From Candidatus Thorarchaeota archaeon (GTDB taxonomy: Archaea; Asgardarchaeota; Thorarchaeia; Thorarchaeales; Thorarchaeaceae): 54,266 bases of DNA. The stretch lies in contig JAGXOC010000005.1 in NCBI GenBank assembly GCA_019894665.1, forward strand, positions 6,724 through 60,989. The letters are read 5' to 3'. The notes beneath the pieces are model-generated. The model did not search any database, was not told the origin of the DNA, and saw only the letters and a program-made list of their open reading frames with translations. The position numbers were made by a program, and so were the translations under genes. Below, piece by piece: positions 16,483 through 24,490 of the stretch; positions within the stretch are counted from its first letter, which is position 1, and the number at the start of each line of letters is the position of its first letter.

Positions 16483-16614
16483 AGCAATGCGACTTTCACA
16501 TTAGATTCACACCGGACAAATCTCCTATCTCCGAGTCTCCTAAGGTGGAGATTCAGCAGCGGCCCTCGTTTGTGTGATCCGGGGGCCGGTGCACTCCGTA
16601 GGAAGTTGATTGCC
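16483..16614 (+). ncRNA. Structured stretch with two adjacent hairpins before the MFS transporter
   Basis: Hairpin 1 (16533-16554) pairs GAGTCTCC with GGAGATTC, 8 bp with one G-U, loop TAAGGT. Hairpin 2 (16556-16592) pairs GCAGCGGCCCTC with GGGGGCCGGTGC over 12 positions with one mismatch and one wobble, loop of 13 nt. They are one base apart. Three copies of TCTCC (16521-16540) could compete for the single GGAGA, so alternative folds are possible. GC content here is much higher than in the flanking AT-rich DNA. It could be a structured mRNA leader, a small RNA or an attenuator; no known riboswitch consensus is recognised. Confidence 0.4.
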
Positions 16615-16722
16615 ATGAAACGTGAAACAGAATTCCCAAACGAGTGTGCTAAAAATACATGCTCTGAGAGGGTAACAGTTTTGATTTCTTACAAAGATAT
16701 CAACCAAAAAAATGAGTGTTGA
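16615..16722 (+). CDS. Small ORF, 35 aa, three cysteines, before MFS gene
   Basis: This frame begins MKRETEFPNECAKNTCSER and ends NQKNEC, ending 6 nt before the MFS start. AGGAAG lies about 9 nt upstream of its ATG. The Cys-x4-Cys pair plus a C-terminal Cys is suggestive of a metal-binding or disulfide peptide, but the frame is short and unsupported by homology that I know. Confidence 0.3.
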   Translation: MKRETEFPNECAKNTCSERVTVLISYKDINQKNEC

Positions 16723-16728
16723 AATTTC

Positions 16729-18237
16729 ATGAGCAGGACGAAATCATTCCTTGGCTTGCCAGACGCCACTGATAAAGTCATAAGACTGGCAAAAATAATG
16801 GGAATCTTGGGACCATTAGCCAATGTGATATTTACGCTCAGCTCTACATATTTCGTGATCTTTGTAGCTGAGGCTCTTGGTGGAGGTCCTGGAATGTATC
16901 TCCAGGGTATGGGGCTTGTAGGAACTCTCGTGGTTGTGCAAATGCTTGTCCAGATACTACTCGATTATCCAACCGGTGCAATAGGTGACTGGATCGGCCA
17001 ACGATACATAATCGCGGGTGCACAAGTTTCGTACGGTATAGCATTCCTTCTGATTTCTTTTATCACAGTTGATACACCTTTCCCCTATCTCATAGGTGTC
17101 TATGCACTGATGGGCTTTGCTCAATCACAGTCAAGTGGAGCATGGGGTGCATGGTTCGATAACAACTACCGCATAGCAATGCCTCAAGACACAGACCGGA
17201 AGCAGTACGGAGTCTTCTGGGGTCGTATGGGTATGATCATGGCGATAGTGTCAACCGCCTCGCTGATACCTGGAAGCATCCTAGCTGTTGTATTCTCAAG
17301 GGCTTGGGTGTTTCAAGTACAAGGCGTCTTAGCTTTTGTGTTTGCCATGGCTGTCTTTAGATTAGTACGGGACTTCCCGGAGGTCGAAGATGCGAGGGCA
17401 CAGAACGGCGGACGACCTGATATGGGTGAGTACCTCTCTATCCTGAAAGGTGGTGTCAGTCATCTCTTCAGACATGCTTTCATTCGTTACATCGCAATAG
17501 GAACCATGCTAGCAGTGAGTAGCATCATGGTGTGGGGTAACCTCATTCTGTTCCCGATGTACTACCTCTACCTGATAACGGATGTTGGAGTTGCTAGTTT
17601 CAGAACACTACTCTTCATTCCAGGTATCTTCTCACAGGAGCGTTCAGGTATTTGGTCACGTAGGTTTGAGCCAAAGAAGTGGATTCCACGGTTTCGTCTA
17701 ATGCAGACATGTGGGTTCATTTTCTTCTGGGTGTTTGCAACAATCATGACGTTCTTCCCACCTGCAGCATCTAGTACAAACATCTTGACTCTCTATTGGC
17801 CATTGACAAGTATTGAACTCTTGAGCTTACCAGTGGAGAATATCATACCGATTGTCCTCATATTCGGAACCTTTGTATCGACCAGTTTCTTTGGAGGGTT
17901 TGCTGAGATCTTGACTCAACGAGTACTGTTAGATGTCATTCCGAATAGGATCAGGAACTCGATGTACTCCCTGTTCCCAACTCTCGCAACTCTGTTTGCG
18001 ATTCCACAGATAGCTCTGTTTGGTTGGCTAATAACAATCATTGGATTCCCCTTGACTCTTGCGTGTTGCGGTGTGATATCATTCATGGGTGTCATGTTGA
18101 TTCTACACGGTTTCAGACACGAGCCTCCAGAGATTGATGGTGAAGCTTGGGCGAATGGTGGTGCGGTTGTACCTCCAGAAGAATCTACAGCTGATGTAAA
18201 TGAAGAGATTGTTGATGAGATTCCGCTCAAGGACTAA
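16729..18237 (+). CDS. MFS-type transporter
   Basis: The 502-residue membrane protein has about 12 hydrophobic segments in two sets, with the motif A-like loop LLDYPTGAIGDWIGQRYIIAG between segments 2 and 3 and a charged central loop (VRDFPEVEDARAQNGGRPD). The C-terminus is soluble and acidic (about 40 residues). The substrate is unknown. It is the first full-size gene behind the small-peptide cluster and in the same direction, so it could export a product of the cluster or respond to it; this is inference from position only. The initiating ATG at 16729 has no clear ribosome binding site. A terminator hairpin follows at 18246. Confidence 0.88.
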   Translation: MSRTKSFLGLPDATDKVIRLAKIMGILGPLANVIFTLSSTYFVIFVAEALGGGPGMYLQGMGLVGTLVVVQMLVQILLDYPTGAIGDWIGQRYIIAGAQVSYGIAFLLISFITVDTPFPYLIGVYALMGFAQSQSSGAWGAWFDNNYRIAMPQDTDRKQYGVFWGRMGMIMAIVSTASLIPGSILAVVFSRAWVFQVQGVLAFVFAMAVFRLVRDFPEVEDARAQNGGRPDMGEYLSILKGGVSHLFRHAFIRYIAIGTMLAVSSIMVWGNLILFPMYYLYLITDVGVASFRTLLFIPGIFSQERSGIWSRRFEPKKWIPRFRLMQTCGFIFFWVFATIMTFFPPAASSTNILTLYWPLTSIELLSLPVENIIPIVLIFGTFVSTSFFGGFAEILTQRVLLDVIPNRIRNSMYSLFPTLATLFAIPQIALFGWLITIIGFPLTLACCGVISFMGVMLILHGFRHEPPEIDGEAWANGGAVVPPEESTADVNEEIVDEIPLKD

Positions 18238-18245
18238 ACTTGAGT

Positions 18246-18271
18246 AGAGGCTGTTGATTTTAGCAGCCTCT
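18246..18271 (+). terminator. Terminator hairpin after the MFS transporter
   Basis: AGAGGCTG pairs perfectly with CAGCCTCT (8 bp, 10-nt loop) and is followed by TTCCTCATTTT. It starts 9 nt after the stop codon. Confidence 0.65.
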
Positions 18272-18338
18272 TTCCTCATTTTATCTGCAGGCACAAAGTT
18301 AATACTCCCTCTTGTTGATTGAGCATCGGTGCTTATAA

Positions 18339-19103
18339 TTGACAGATAGACCACAGTTTTTGACCGTTTCTTATTCTGGTTCAGGTCTTGATACGATGAG
18401 CCATGAACGTAAGATGGTCCGCGAGAAAGATGTGAAATTTGATGGAGAGGATGGATCTCTCGAGTTAACCGATGTCCGCCTTGTTTGGTATAAGAAACCA
18501 AGTAAGAGCGGTGGATTCAAAAAATGGGGAGCAATTGCTGGCGCTGTTGCTGGCGCTGCTCTGCTTGAGGGGGCCGGACGACAAATGGGTGGAGTTGGCC
18601 GCCATGTCACACGTTCACTAGCTCGAGGAATTACCTATGCGGCTGTTGGGACTGCAATCTCTTCCTGGACAGCTGATTCTTACTATAACAAAGATAAGGA
18701 TGGTAATACGGAGAGCATGGCTCTTCCTCTTATTGCGATCAGTCAAGCAACTCAGAGTGGTGACAATCTTATTGTCGAACTGAAATCAGGCGGCGATATG
18801 CGATTCCACTTCAAGCAGAAGAAAGTGATTCCATCAATCGTTGCAAACGTTTCCTCTGCTCAAGACCAAGGTAAATGTCCCTATTGTGGAACCAATGCTG
18901 GTAACGTTCCCAGTTGTCCCAAATGTGGCGGTGTCATTGAGGGCGGCGGAGGCGGAGCTCCTGCACATGATCAACCAGATTCCGTGACGGTCACAGGGGG
19001 CGGATCTCCTGGTGGCGGTGGTCAAGCTGGTTTCTGCATGAATTGTGGTGTACCCTATCCGCAGGGTGCAAGATTCTGCAATGGCTGTGGCCAAAAAGTT
19101 TGA
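18339..19103 (+). CDS. Glycine-zipper protein with two C-terminal zinc ribbons
   Basis: The 254-residue protein has an N-terminal beta-rich region (about 1-60; KDVKFDGEDGSLELTDVRLVWYKK resembles PH/GRAM-like strands), a Gly/Ala-rich stretch (GAIAGAVAGAALLEGAG...) that may insert into a membrane, another beta region and two zinc ribbons, CPYCG...CPKCG and CMNCG...CNGCG, joined by a Gly/Pro-rich linker. No function is known. The start is TTG at 18339 with GGTG about 8 nt upstream; an in-frame ATG at 18396 is the alternative. It is a single-gene unit between two terminator-like hairpins. Confidence 0.7.
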   Translation: MTDRPQFLTVSYSGSGLDTMSHERKMVREKDVKFDGEDGSLELTDVRLVWYKKPSKSGGFKKWGAIAGAVAGAALLEGAGRQMGGVGRHVTRSLARGITYAAVGTAISSWTADSYYNKDKDGNTESMALPLIAISQATQSGDNLIVELKSGGDMRFHFKQKKVIPSIVANVSSAQDQGKCPYCGTNAGNVPSCPKCGGVIEGGGGGAPAHDQPDSVTVTGGGSPGGGGQAGFCMNCGVPYPQGARFCNGCGQKV

Positions 19104-19120
19104 AAGTTCACATTATTGAA

Positions 19121-19140
19121 GGGCTCTCATTTTTGAGCCC
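19121..19140 (+). terminator. Terminator hairpin after the zinc-ribbon gene
   Basis: GGGCTC and GAGCCC form 6 bp around TCATTTTT and are followed by the pyrimidine tract TCGCTTTCTCTTTT. It also lies 22 nt past the end of the convergent cofE gene. Confidence 0.55.
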
Positions 19141-19161
19141 TCGCTTTCTCTTTTCCAAGAA

Positions 19162-19917
19162 TTATCGGAACATGTCTTCATCTCTAGGTCTGATGATATT
19201 TACGCCGGTTTCATTTCCTTCCTCATACTCGTAACCCCTAATGATGACGACTGGTATTCGTTCACCCGCTTGACCCATGAGAGGTTCTGCAAGGGCTGCA
19301 AGTTCATCAATCTGGCAGATACTTGATCGTTTCAGAGTTCTTCCATGGAGGTCGCTTTTTCCTTTGTTATGCTTGAATGCGTTTATTCCTGCACACCCAA
19401 TAGCTACATTGATTGAACCCTTTCTCCAAGGTCTACCTTGTGTGTCTGAAATTACAACCGCCAGCTTCTGACCTGTTTCTCTCACAAGTTCTTCAAGAAT
19501 TCCCTTTGCAGATTGGTCTGGATCTTTTGGTAGCAGAACATACTCTGCATTAGGGGCATTGGATTTGTCAACACCGCTAAAGTTGCAGACTGAACCTGAT
19601 TGATTTGCTGTGATCAACACACCATCACTTCTAATCACCTCCACACATTCGCGAAGGGCTAGTTCGACATGAATCGGGTCAAATCCATTCTTCTCAGCAA
19701 TCACTGTAGCTCTCTTTGACACCTTAACATCTGATGCCTTCACTAGTCTGTCCTCGGTTTTGGAAACAATCTTAGAAGCGATCACAATAACATCACCATT
19801 AGTCAGGTCGATACCAGTTTCATTTACAGATTCTAGTATCATCTCAACTAGACGATCTCCAGGCTTAACAATCGGAATCAAGGACAGAGCAATTGCACTA
19901 ACGGTCTTGGGTGTCAT
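19162..19917 (-). CDS. cofE: Coenzyme F420-0:L-glutamate ligase
   Basis: CofE adds gamma-linked glutamates to F420-0 with GTP. The 251-residue protein, the usual size of archaeal CofE, shows LIPIVKPGDRL, NGDVIVIASKIVSKTE, the acidic/His-containing DPIHVELALRE, VISDTQGRPWRKGSINVAIGCAGI and KSDLHGRTLKRSSICQIDELAALAEPLMGQ, all characteristic of the family. It indicates that the host makes coenzyme F420. It is transcribed divergently from top6B across a 294-bp region that contains an 18-bp palindrome. Confidence 0.95.
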   Translation of the reverse strand: MTPKTVSAIALSLIPIVKPGDRLVEMILESVNETGIDLTNGDVIVIASKIVSKTEDRLVKASDVKVSKRATVIAEKNGFDPIHVELALRECVEVIRSDGVLITANQSGSVCNFSGVDKSNAPNAEYVLLPKDPDQSAKGILEELVRETGQKLAVVISDTQGRPWRKGSINVAIGCAGINAFKHNKGKSDLHGRTLKRSSICQIDELAALAEPLMGQAGERIPVVIIRGYEYEEGNETGVNIIRPRDEDMFR

Positions 19918-19986
19918 TATCCGCTCTAGTATTTGATGATTATCCTACGGAAAAGTCTGTCCATCCCAAATTCGTAACCGATAAAC

Positions 19987-20004
19987 TTAGAACACGTGTT
20001 CTAA
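19987..20004. promoter_or_regulatory. Perfect 18-bp palindrome between cofE and top6B
   Basis: TTAGAACACGTGTTCTAA is a perfect palindrome in the divergent region 19918-20211. It is about 70 bp from the cofE start and 210-300 bp from the possible top6B starts. It looks like a dimeric-regulator operator. Confidence 0.5.
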
Positions 20005-20007
20005 ATA

Positions 20008-20023
20008 GCATGTATGCATGTAT
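20008..20023. repeat. Tandem GCATGTAT repeat
   Basis: Two direct copies of GCATGTAT follow the palindrome after 3 bp. The remainder of the cofE-top6B gap holds an AT-rich TATA-like stretch (TTAATATA, about 20110) and nothing else that I recognise. Confidence 0.4.
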
Positions 20024-20211
20024 TTCACCCCTAATATGACTTCAAAAGTGTCCTCCGCGGTACAAAATCGCAGAATGACGCGTTTTGAGGGGATTAGTCA
20101 CAGAAATCATTAATATACGATAGAAGAAATCTGACTATTCAACGCAGAATACCGTTTCGTGGGGAAAACTGTCCTAGCGAATTGACATAGGATACATAAC
20201 ATTTCCATCCT

Positions 20212-22257
20212 TTGGAGCGAACTACATTGAGTCCACCCAACACATCCAAGCCTAAGAAGAACGACAAGCCCAAGGCACCCCGTACTCCATCCCCTGAACC
20301 AGCTATGACTGAATCAGGAGATATCAAACAGGGTACGATTGCAAAATTCATGAGAAAGCGAACTCAGCTTGTGGGTTTTGAAACTGGACTCAACAAGCAT
20401 ACACAATATTCGATCGAGTTTCTGGACAATGCGATTGACGCCCTAGAGAGTTGGTGGTGGAAATCAAAGAAACGACCACGGCTTCAGGATAAATTAGATC
20501 TGAAATTGGTTGAAGAAGTTCGCGCTAAACTTGAGGAAGGTCAAATTGATACTATCGCAATTAGCAAACAGCTTGAACGAGATATCAAAGCTGGGAAAGA
20601 AGTTGAGACAACCCCAAGGCGCAAGGAAACTATTGAGGAACGAATCACAGAGTTCAGAAAATTTCTGATGCCTCTACGATCATTATTGTCAAAGAGAGAG
20701 CCTCTTGTGGTTATGGAGCTTAAAGAAGTTCAAATGCCCGACCTTGTTTCTATCGATGATGAAGAAGGATTCAAGGTGTATGAATTCACCTGTTTTGATA
20801 CCGGTGTGGGTATGGTTCCATCTGACCTTGAGAAATTTGGGATATACCTTGCTTCTAGTAAGTCTGAGAAACTTAGACAAACACGTGGGAGTCAAGGTTT
20901 TGGTGCACCCTCTGCATTCAGTGATGCACAGAACACTACTGGAAAACCAATCTTCACCGTATCAAAGAGATTTACATCGGCTGATGCAACTGTCACGAAC
21001 TTCTACACAACCACCGCCAACACAAAGGATTATGTGGGCGGACCTGTTGACATGGACCTCCCATTTAATCATGGGACATACATCAGATTGTATTATCTGA
21101 ACATCCAATACAGACGGGGATATGCCGATATTTATGCTGAAATGGCTTCTCTTCTAAACTCTCATGTGACAATCATCTTCATCGACCCGTACGGGAAAGT
21201 TCACATCTTTCCTCGAAGAGTGATTGGATTCCCTGATGAGCCAAAGTATGCTCAACCACACCCTGCGAGTATCAGAATCGGCGAGTTCCAAGATTTGCTA
21301 CGAGAAACCGGAGAATCCGAATTAAGAGGGTTCCTCACCAAGGCATTTTGTCGACTCAGCTCGAACAGAGCAAAGACGATTGTTTCAAACGCTAGTAAAG
21401 ACCTTCGACGGAGACATCTGGATGATCTCAAAATGACGACTCCTACAGATTCTTTATCCAAGACTGAGGTGGAACTACTTTACCGATCCTTTTCAAACGA
21501 GGATTATATTGCACCTCCTACTGACACAGTCGTTCCTGTTGGTGAAGAGGTGTTTGAGCAAACAATCCAGCTGGCATATAATCCAGATTTTGCCACTGCT
21601 GTCACTAGAAAGCCCACCTCAGGAAAAGGCCTCTCTTTTGCAGTAGAGGTATGTATTGCCTATGGTGGTGAAATAAAACCTGCTTCATCTGCACCAATGG
21701 TTCTTTGGCGGTTTGTGAACCGTGTACCTAAATTGCGAGATAACAGCGATTGCGCGACTTGGAAAGCAGCGGCTTCTGTAAACTGGAAGAACTACAAATT
21801 ACCAACCTTTGATAATGGAATTCCTCGTGGTCCCTTGATGGTGTTTATTCATGTTGCGGGTGCATATGTTCACGTGATGTTCAAGGGTCAAAGTAAACAA
21901 GCTCTTGCAGAAGATGAAGTGCTTCTGAGGGAGATCAAACTTGCTCTTGAGGATGCAGGTCGAAGGTTTAGACGATTCATTACAAGACGCGAAACCGCAC
22001 GAAGGAAAGCTAAGCGTGCAGGAATTCTAGCGATGTACGCAGACCAGTTTGCACAGAGTCTCATCACCATCGCAAACGATGGAAGAAAGAAACCACTCTT
22101 TGATGCTGAAACAATTGCAAGCAAAATACGGGATTCGATAACAGGATTTGAGACCGTAGAGGATCAAGAGGAAACTGAGGCTGATGGCATCGGTTCGGAT
22201 CTCGTTGCCGATATGCCTCTTGATGATGAAGTTGTTGAAGAAGGTGAGCTTGAATGA
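20212..22257 (+). CDS. top6B: DNA topoisomerase VI subunit B
   Basis: This is the ATPase subunit of the archaeal type IIB topoisomerase, which gates ATP-driven strand passage together with Top6A. It is a GHKL protein: the N box is SIEFLDNAIDALES (about 67-80), the Mg/ATP motif CFDTGVGM (194-201) and the glycine loop TRGSQGFGAPS (224-234), followed by the H2TH and transducer domains. It is 681 residues by the longest start, against about 530-630 for most archaeal B subunits. The extra length includes a charged insert of about 80 residues between N box and DTGVG and a Lys/Pro-rich N-terminus. The start is uncertain (TTG 20212, TTG 20227 or ATG 20305). The stop overlaps the top6A ATG by 4 nt. 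Confidence 0.95.
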   Translation: MERTTLSPPNTSKPKKNDKPKAPRTPSPEPAMTESGDIKQGTIAKFMRKRTQLVGFETGLNKHTQYSIEFLDNAIDALESWWWKSKKRPRLQDKLDLKLVEEVRAKLEEGQIDTIAISKQLERDIKAGKEVETTPRRKETIEERITEFRKFLMPLRSLLSKREPLVVMELKEVQMPDLVSIDDEEGFKVYEFTCFDTGVGMVPSDLEKFGIYLASSKSEKLRQTRGSQGFGAPSAFSDAQNTTGKPIFTVSKRFTSADATVTNFYTTTANTKDYVGGPVDMDLPFNHGTYIRLYYLNIQYRRGYADIYAEMASLLNSHVTIIFIDPYGKVHIFPRRVIGFPDEPKYAQPHPASIRIGEFQDLLRETGESELRGFLTKAFCRLSSNRAKTIVSNASKDLRRRHLDDLKMTTPTDSLSKTEVELLYRSFSNEDYIAPPTDTVVPVGEEVFEQTIQLAYNPDFATAVTRKPTSGKGLSFAVEVCIAYGGEIKPASSAPMVLWRFVNRVPKLRDNSDCATWKAAASVNWKNYKLPTFDNGIPRGPLMVFIHVAGAYVHVMFKGQSKQALAEDEVLLREIKLALEDAGRRFRRFITRRETARRKAKRAGILAMYADQFAQSLITIANDGRKKPLFDAETIASKIRDSITGFETVEDQEETEADGIGSDLVADMPLDDEVVEEGELE

Positions 22258-24401
22258 GCCGCAAGAAAACGAAGAAGAAACAGGAGACTGTTCAAGCAAC
22301 TCTTGGTGAGGCTATGGTTGACTCAAAATCTAAGAAGCCAACAAAGAAAAAGCCCGCTAGTAAGCCCAAGAAGACGACCACTAAGAAAAAAGCATCTACT
22401 AAGAAAATAACAACTGCAAAGAAGGAAGCACCAGCAAAGAAGAAACCAACTAAAAAGAAGAGTCCTAGTAAGAAGAAAACACCTCCTAAGAAGAAAGAGG
22501 TTCCTGCTGCTCCAGAAAGTGCATTTAGTTTGAAGGAACTCCCTGGTGTAGGACCGAAATTAGAGGAGAAGCTCCGGAAGGCAAAATATGAAACCGTTGA
22601 GAAGATATCCCGCGCTAGATCAATATCTATAGCGAAGAAAGTGGAGGGACTTAGTAAAGCTGGTGCAAAGAACCTCGTAGATGCTGCAAAGGACTTGGTT
22701 AAGAAAGGCGAGACTGCTGCAGAGCCTTCTGAACCTCAGCCTGAAACAGATGAAGAAATTCGACCTCCGAAGATTTCATTGACCGATGTTCCAGGTTTAG
22801 GATCTAAGTTAGCTCTTTCCATGACACGTGCTGGTTATGATTCCGTTGCCCGAATTGCACGAGCTTCACCCAGAAATGTCGCACAGAAAGTTGACGGTCT
22901 AAGTACTGCAAAAGCCGTGTCGATTGTGAACGCTGCTAAGGATTTGATTCACAATCAGGAAATGGCACAGTTAACTGGAGAACCTATTATTGTAACATCT
23001 GCAAAAACAACAACTGATGCTAAAACACCACCAAAGGACGAAGAGCCAGTGAAAGAGAAGAAAACGCTGAAAAAACCTACAACTAAGAAAGCACCCACGA
23101 AAGCAGCTCCAAAAGGAAAAGCTCCTGCCAAGAAGAAACGTACTAAGAAACTCAAACCCCCTCCAAAAAGAACAAAACCTAAAGCAATTCGTAAGGAATC
23201 CGGTTTGCCTGTTCCTAAAGCTGTGGTAGAATTAGCAGTTGAATTGAAGGAAAAATGGTATACGGCAGATAAGAAGGCGCAAGCCCTCATTGATAGTGGA
23301 GAGATCGATGAATCTCTGGTTGAAACCGTAGAAGTTGTTTCACTAGCCGTTGACGATACAACGGAAAGGATTGTAGATACCGCACTAGATATTCTCAATG
23401 AAACCATGGTGAGCGGGAGACCTGCCTTTGAAATTCCAAGCAGGTCCGGTGATAATATTGTTTGGGATGAGATTCGCGACCTATTGCTTCTAGGAATGAG
23501 AACTATCTCTCGTCCATACCATTCACTTGCATCGGTTGTAGATGCCACCAGAACTGCTCGAGTTATGGAGATTGTATTCAACCTTCTGAAAGCTAACTTA
23601 CATGCAACCAAACGTGAAGTCTACTATAGTGATGTTAACCTGTTCAGAGAACAAAAGTACAGTGACAAGATCATCGAAGATGTCGCCTCTATGATTAAGA
23701 CTACTCGCGATAGCATTCACGTTGTTGCTTCTGCTCGTGGTTCCGCCATGGGTCGTGTTACTATACGAGATGGCGGTGATCTAATTGACCTCACTAAGAT
23801 GGGCACCGGTGGATGGGCTGTAACGCCATTCCTGGATCAACTTGAGATTGTAGAGAGCGATGCTGAATTCATTATACTGTCGGAAAAAGACGCAGCAGTT
23901 ATGCGACTTGCTGAAGCCAAGTATTGGAATCGCCAGCCTTGCATTGTATTAACAGGTAAGGGTTCAGGTGACATTGCAACAAGAGCCTTCCTCAAGATGC
24001 TTGTCAAGGAGCTTGAGATTCCTGCCTTTGCACTGGTCGACTCTGATCCTTATGGGCACTACATCTATTCTGTATTCCTCAGAGGTAGCAAGCGACTTAG
24101 CTATGAGTCACCATTCATTGCAACCCCCGACCTGAAACTATTGGGTGTGTTGAGTCGTGACTTGGATGAGTACAAGATTCCAAAGGCAGTCCGTATTCCT
24201 ATGCAGCCTACTGACATCAAACGTGTCAAGGATATGCTAAAGGAGCCATTTGTTAGACGGAACAAACCCTGGGTGGAAGACTTGGAGCTGATGCTAAAGC
24301 TCAAGGAGAAAGCAGAGATTCAGGCCTTTGCCAGCCACAGCTTTGAGTATCTCACAGATGAATATATTCCGCGCAAGCTTGAGACAGGTGATTGGATCTA
24401 G
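22254..24401 (+). CDS. top6A: DNA topoisomerase VI subunit A with histone-H1-like and HhH extension
   Basis: This is the DNA-cleaving subunit (Spo11 relative). The catalytic part is about residues 345-715: a winged-helix domain with the nucleophilic Tyr in KREVYYSDVNLF (457-458) and a Toprim domain with the acidic residues in FIILSEKDAAV (Glu544) and LVDSDPYGHY (596-598). Usual Top6A proteins are about 370 residues. This one is 715 because of an N-terminal addition: a Lys/Ala/Pro-rich segment (1-82), two helix-hairpin-helix modules (about 91-150, LPGVGPKLEEKL; 173-234, VPGLGSKLALSM) and a second Lys-rich linker (259-312). The additions should bind DNA non-specifically. It is co-translated with top6B (ATGA overlap). 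Confidence 0.95.
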   Translation: MSRKKTKKKQETVQATLGEAMVDSKSKKPTKKKPASKPKKTTTKKKASTKKITTAKKEAPAKKKPTKKKSPSKKKTPPKKKEVPAAPESAFSLKELPGVGPKLEEKLRKAKYETVEKISRARSISIAKKVEGLSKAGAKNLVDAAKDLVKKGETAAEPSEPQPETDEEIRPPKISLTDVPGLGSKLALSMTRAGYDSVARIARASPRNVAQKVDGLSTAKAVSIVNAAKDLIHNQEMAQLTGEPIIVTSAKTTTDAKTPPKDEEPVKEKKTLKKPTTKKAPTKAAPKGKAPAKKKRTKKLKPPPKRTKPKAIRKESGLPVPKAVVELAVELKEKWYTADKKAQALIDSGEIDESLVETVEVVSLAVDDTTERIVDTALDILNETMVSGRPAFEIPSRSGDNIVWDEIRDLLLLGMRTISRPYHSLASVVDATRTARVMEIVFNLLKANLHATKREVYYSDVNLFREQKYSDKIIEDVASMIKTTRDSIHVVASARGSAMGRVTIRDGGDLIDLTKMGTGGWAVTPFLDQLEIVESDAEFIILSEKDAAVMRLAEAKYWNRQPCIVLTGKGSGDIATRAFLKMLVKELEIPAFALVDSDPYGHYIYSVFLRGSKRLSYESPFIATPDLKLLGVLSRDLDEYKIPKAVRIPMQPTDIKRVKDMLKEPFVRRNKPWVEDLELMLKLKEKAEIQAFASHSFEYLTDEYIPRKLETGDWI

Positions 24402-24490
24402 TCCCTAGAGCATTATGTACCACAAGTGAGCTCTTATTACTGGATGAGAGTGTGGTATAATAACTATAGAGAATTTTAGAGGACATCTTA

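Noticed and set aside
16440-16560. Possible tRNA on the minus strand (GGTTCGACTCC-like T-arm near 16460)
   Set aside because: The T-stem has a mismatch, and no matching acceptor, D-arm or anticodon stem can be formed from the flanking sequence.
16428-16616. Minus-strand 62-aa frame over the hairpin region
   Set aside because: It is Arg/Pro/Leu-rich shadow sequence produced by the GC-rich inverted repeats. It has no start signal and no relation to neighbours.
22299-23200. Lysine-rich stretches of top6A as a low-complexity assembly artefact or separate histone-like gene
   Set aside because: The frame is continuous from the ATGA overlap with top6B through two well-formed HhH domains into the catalytic part, with no internal stop or strong internal start.
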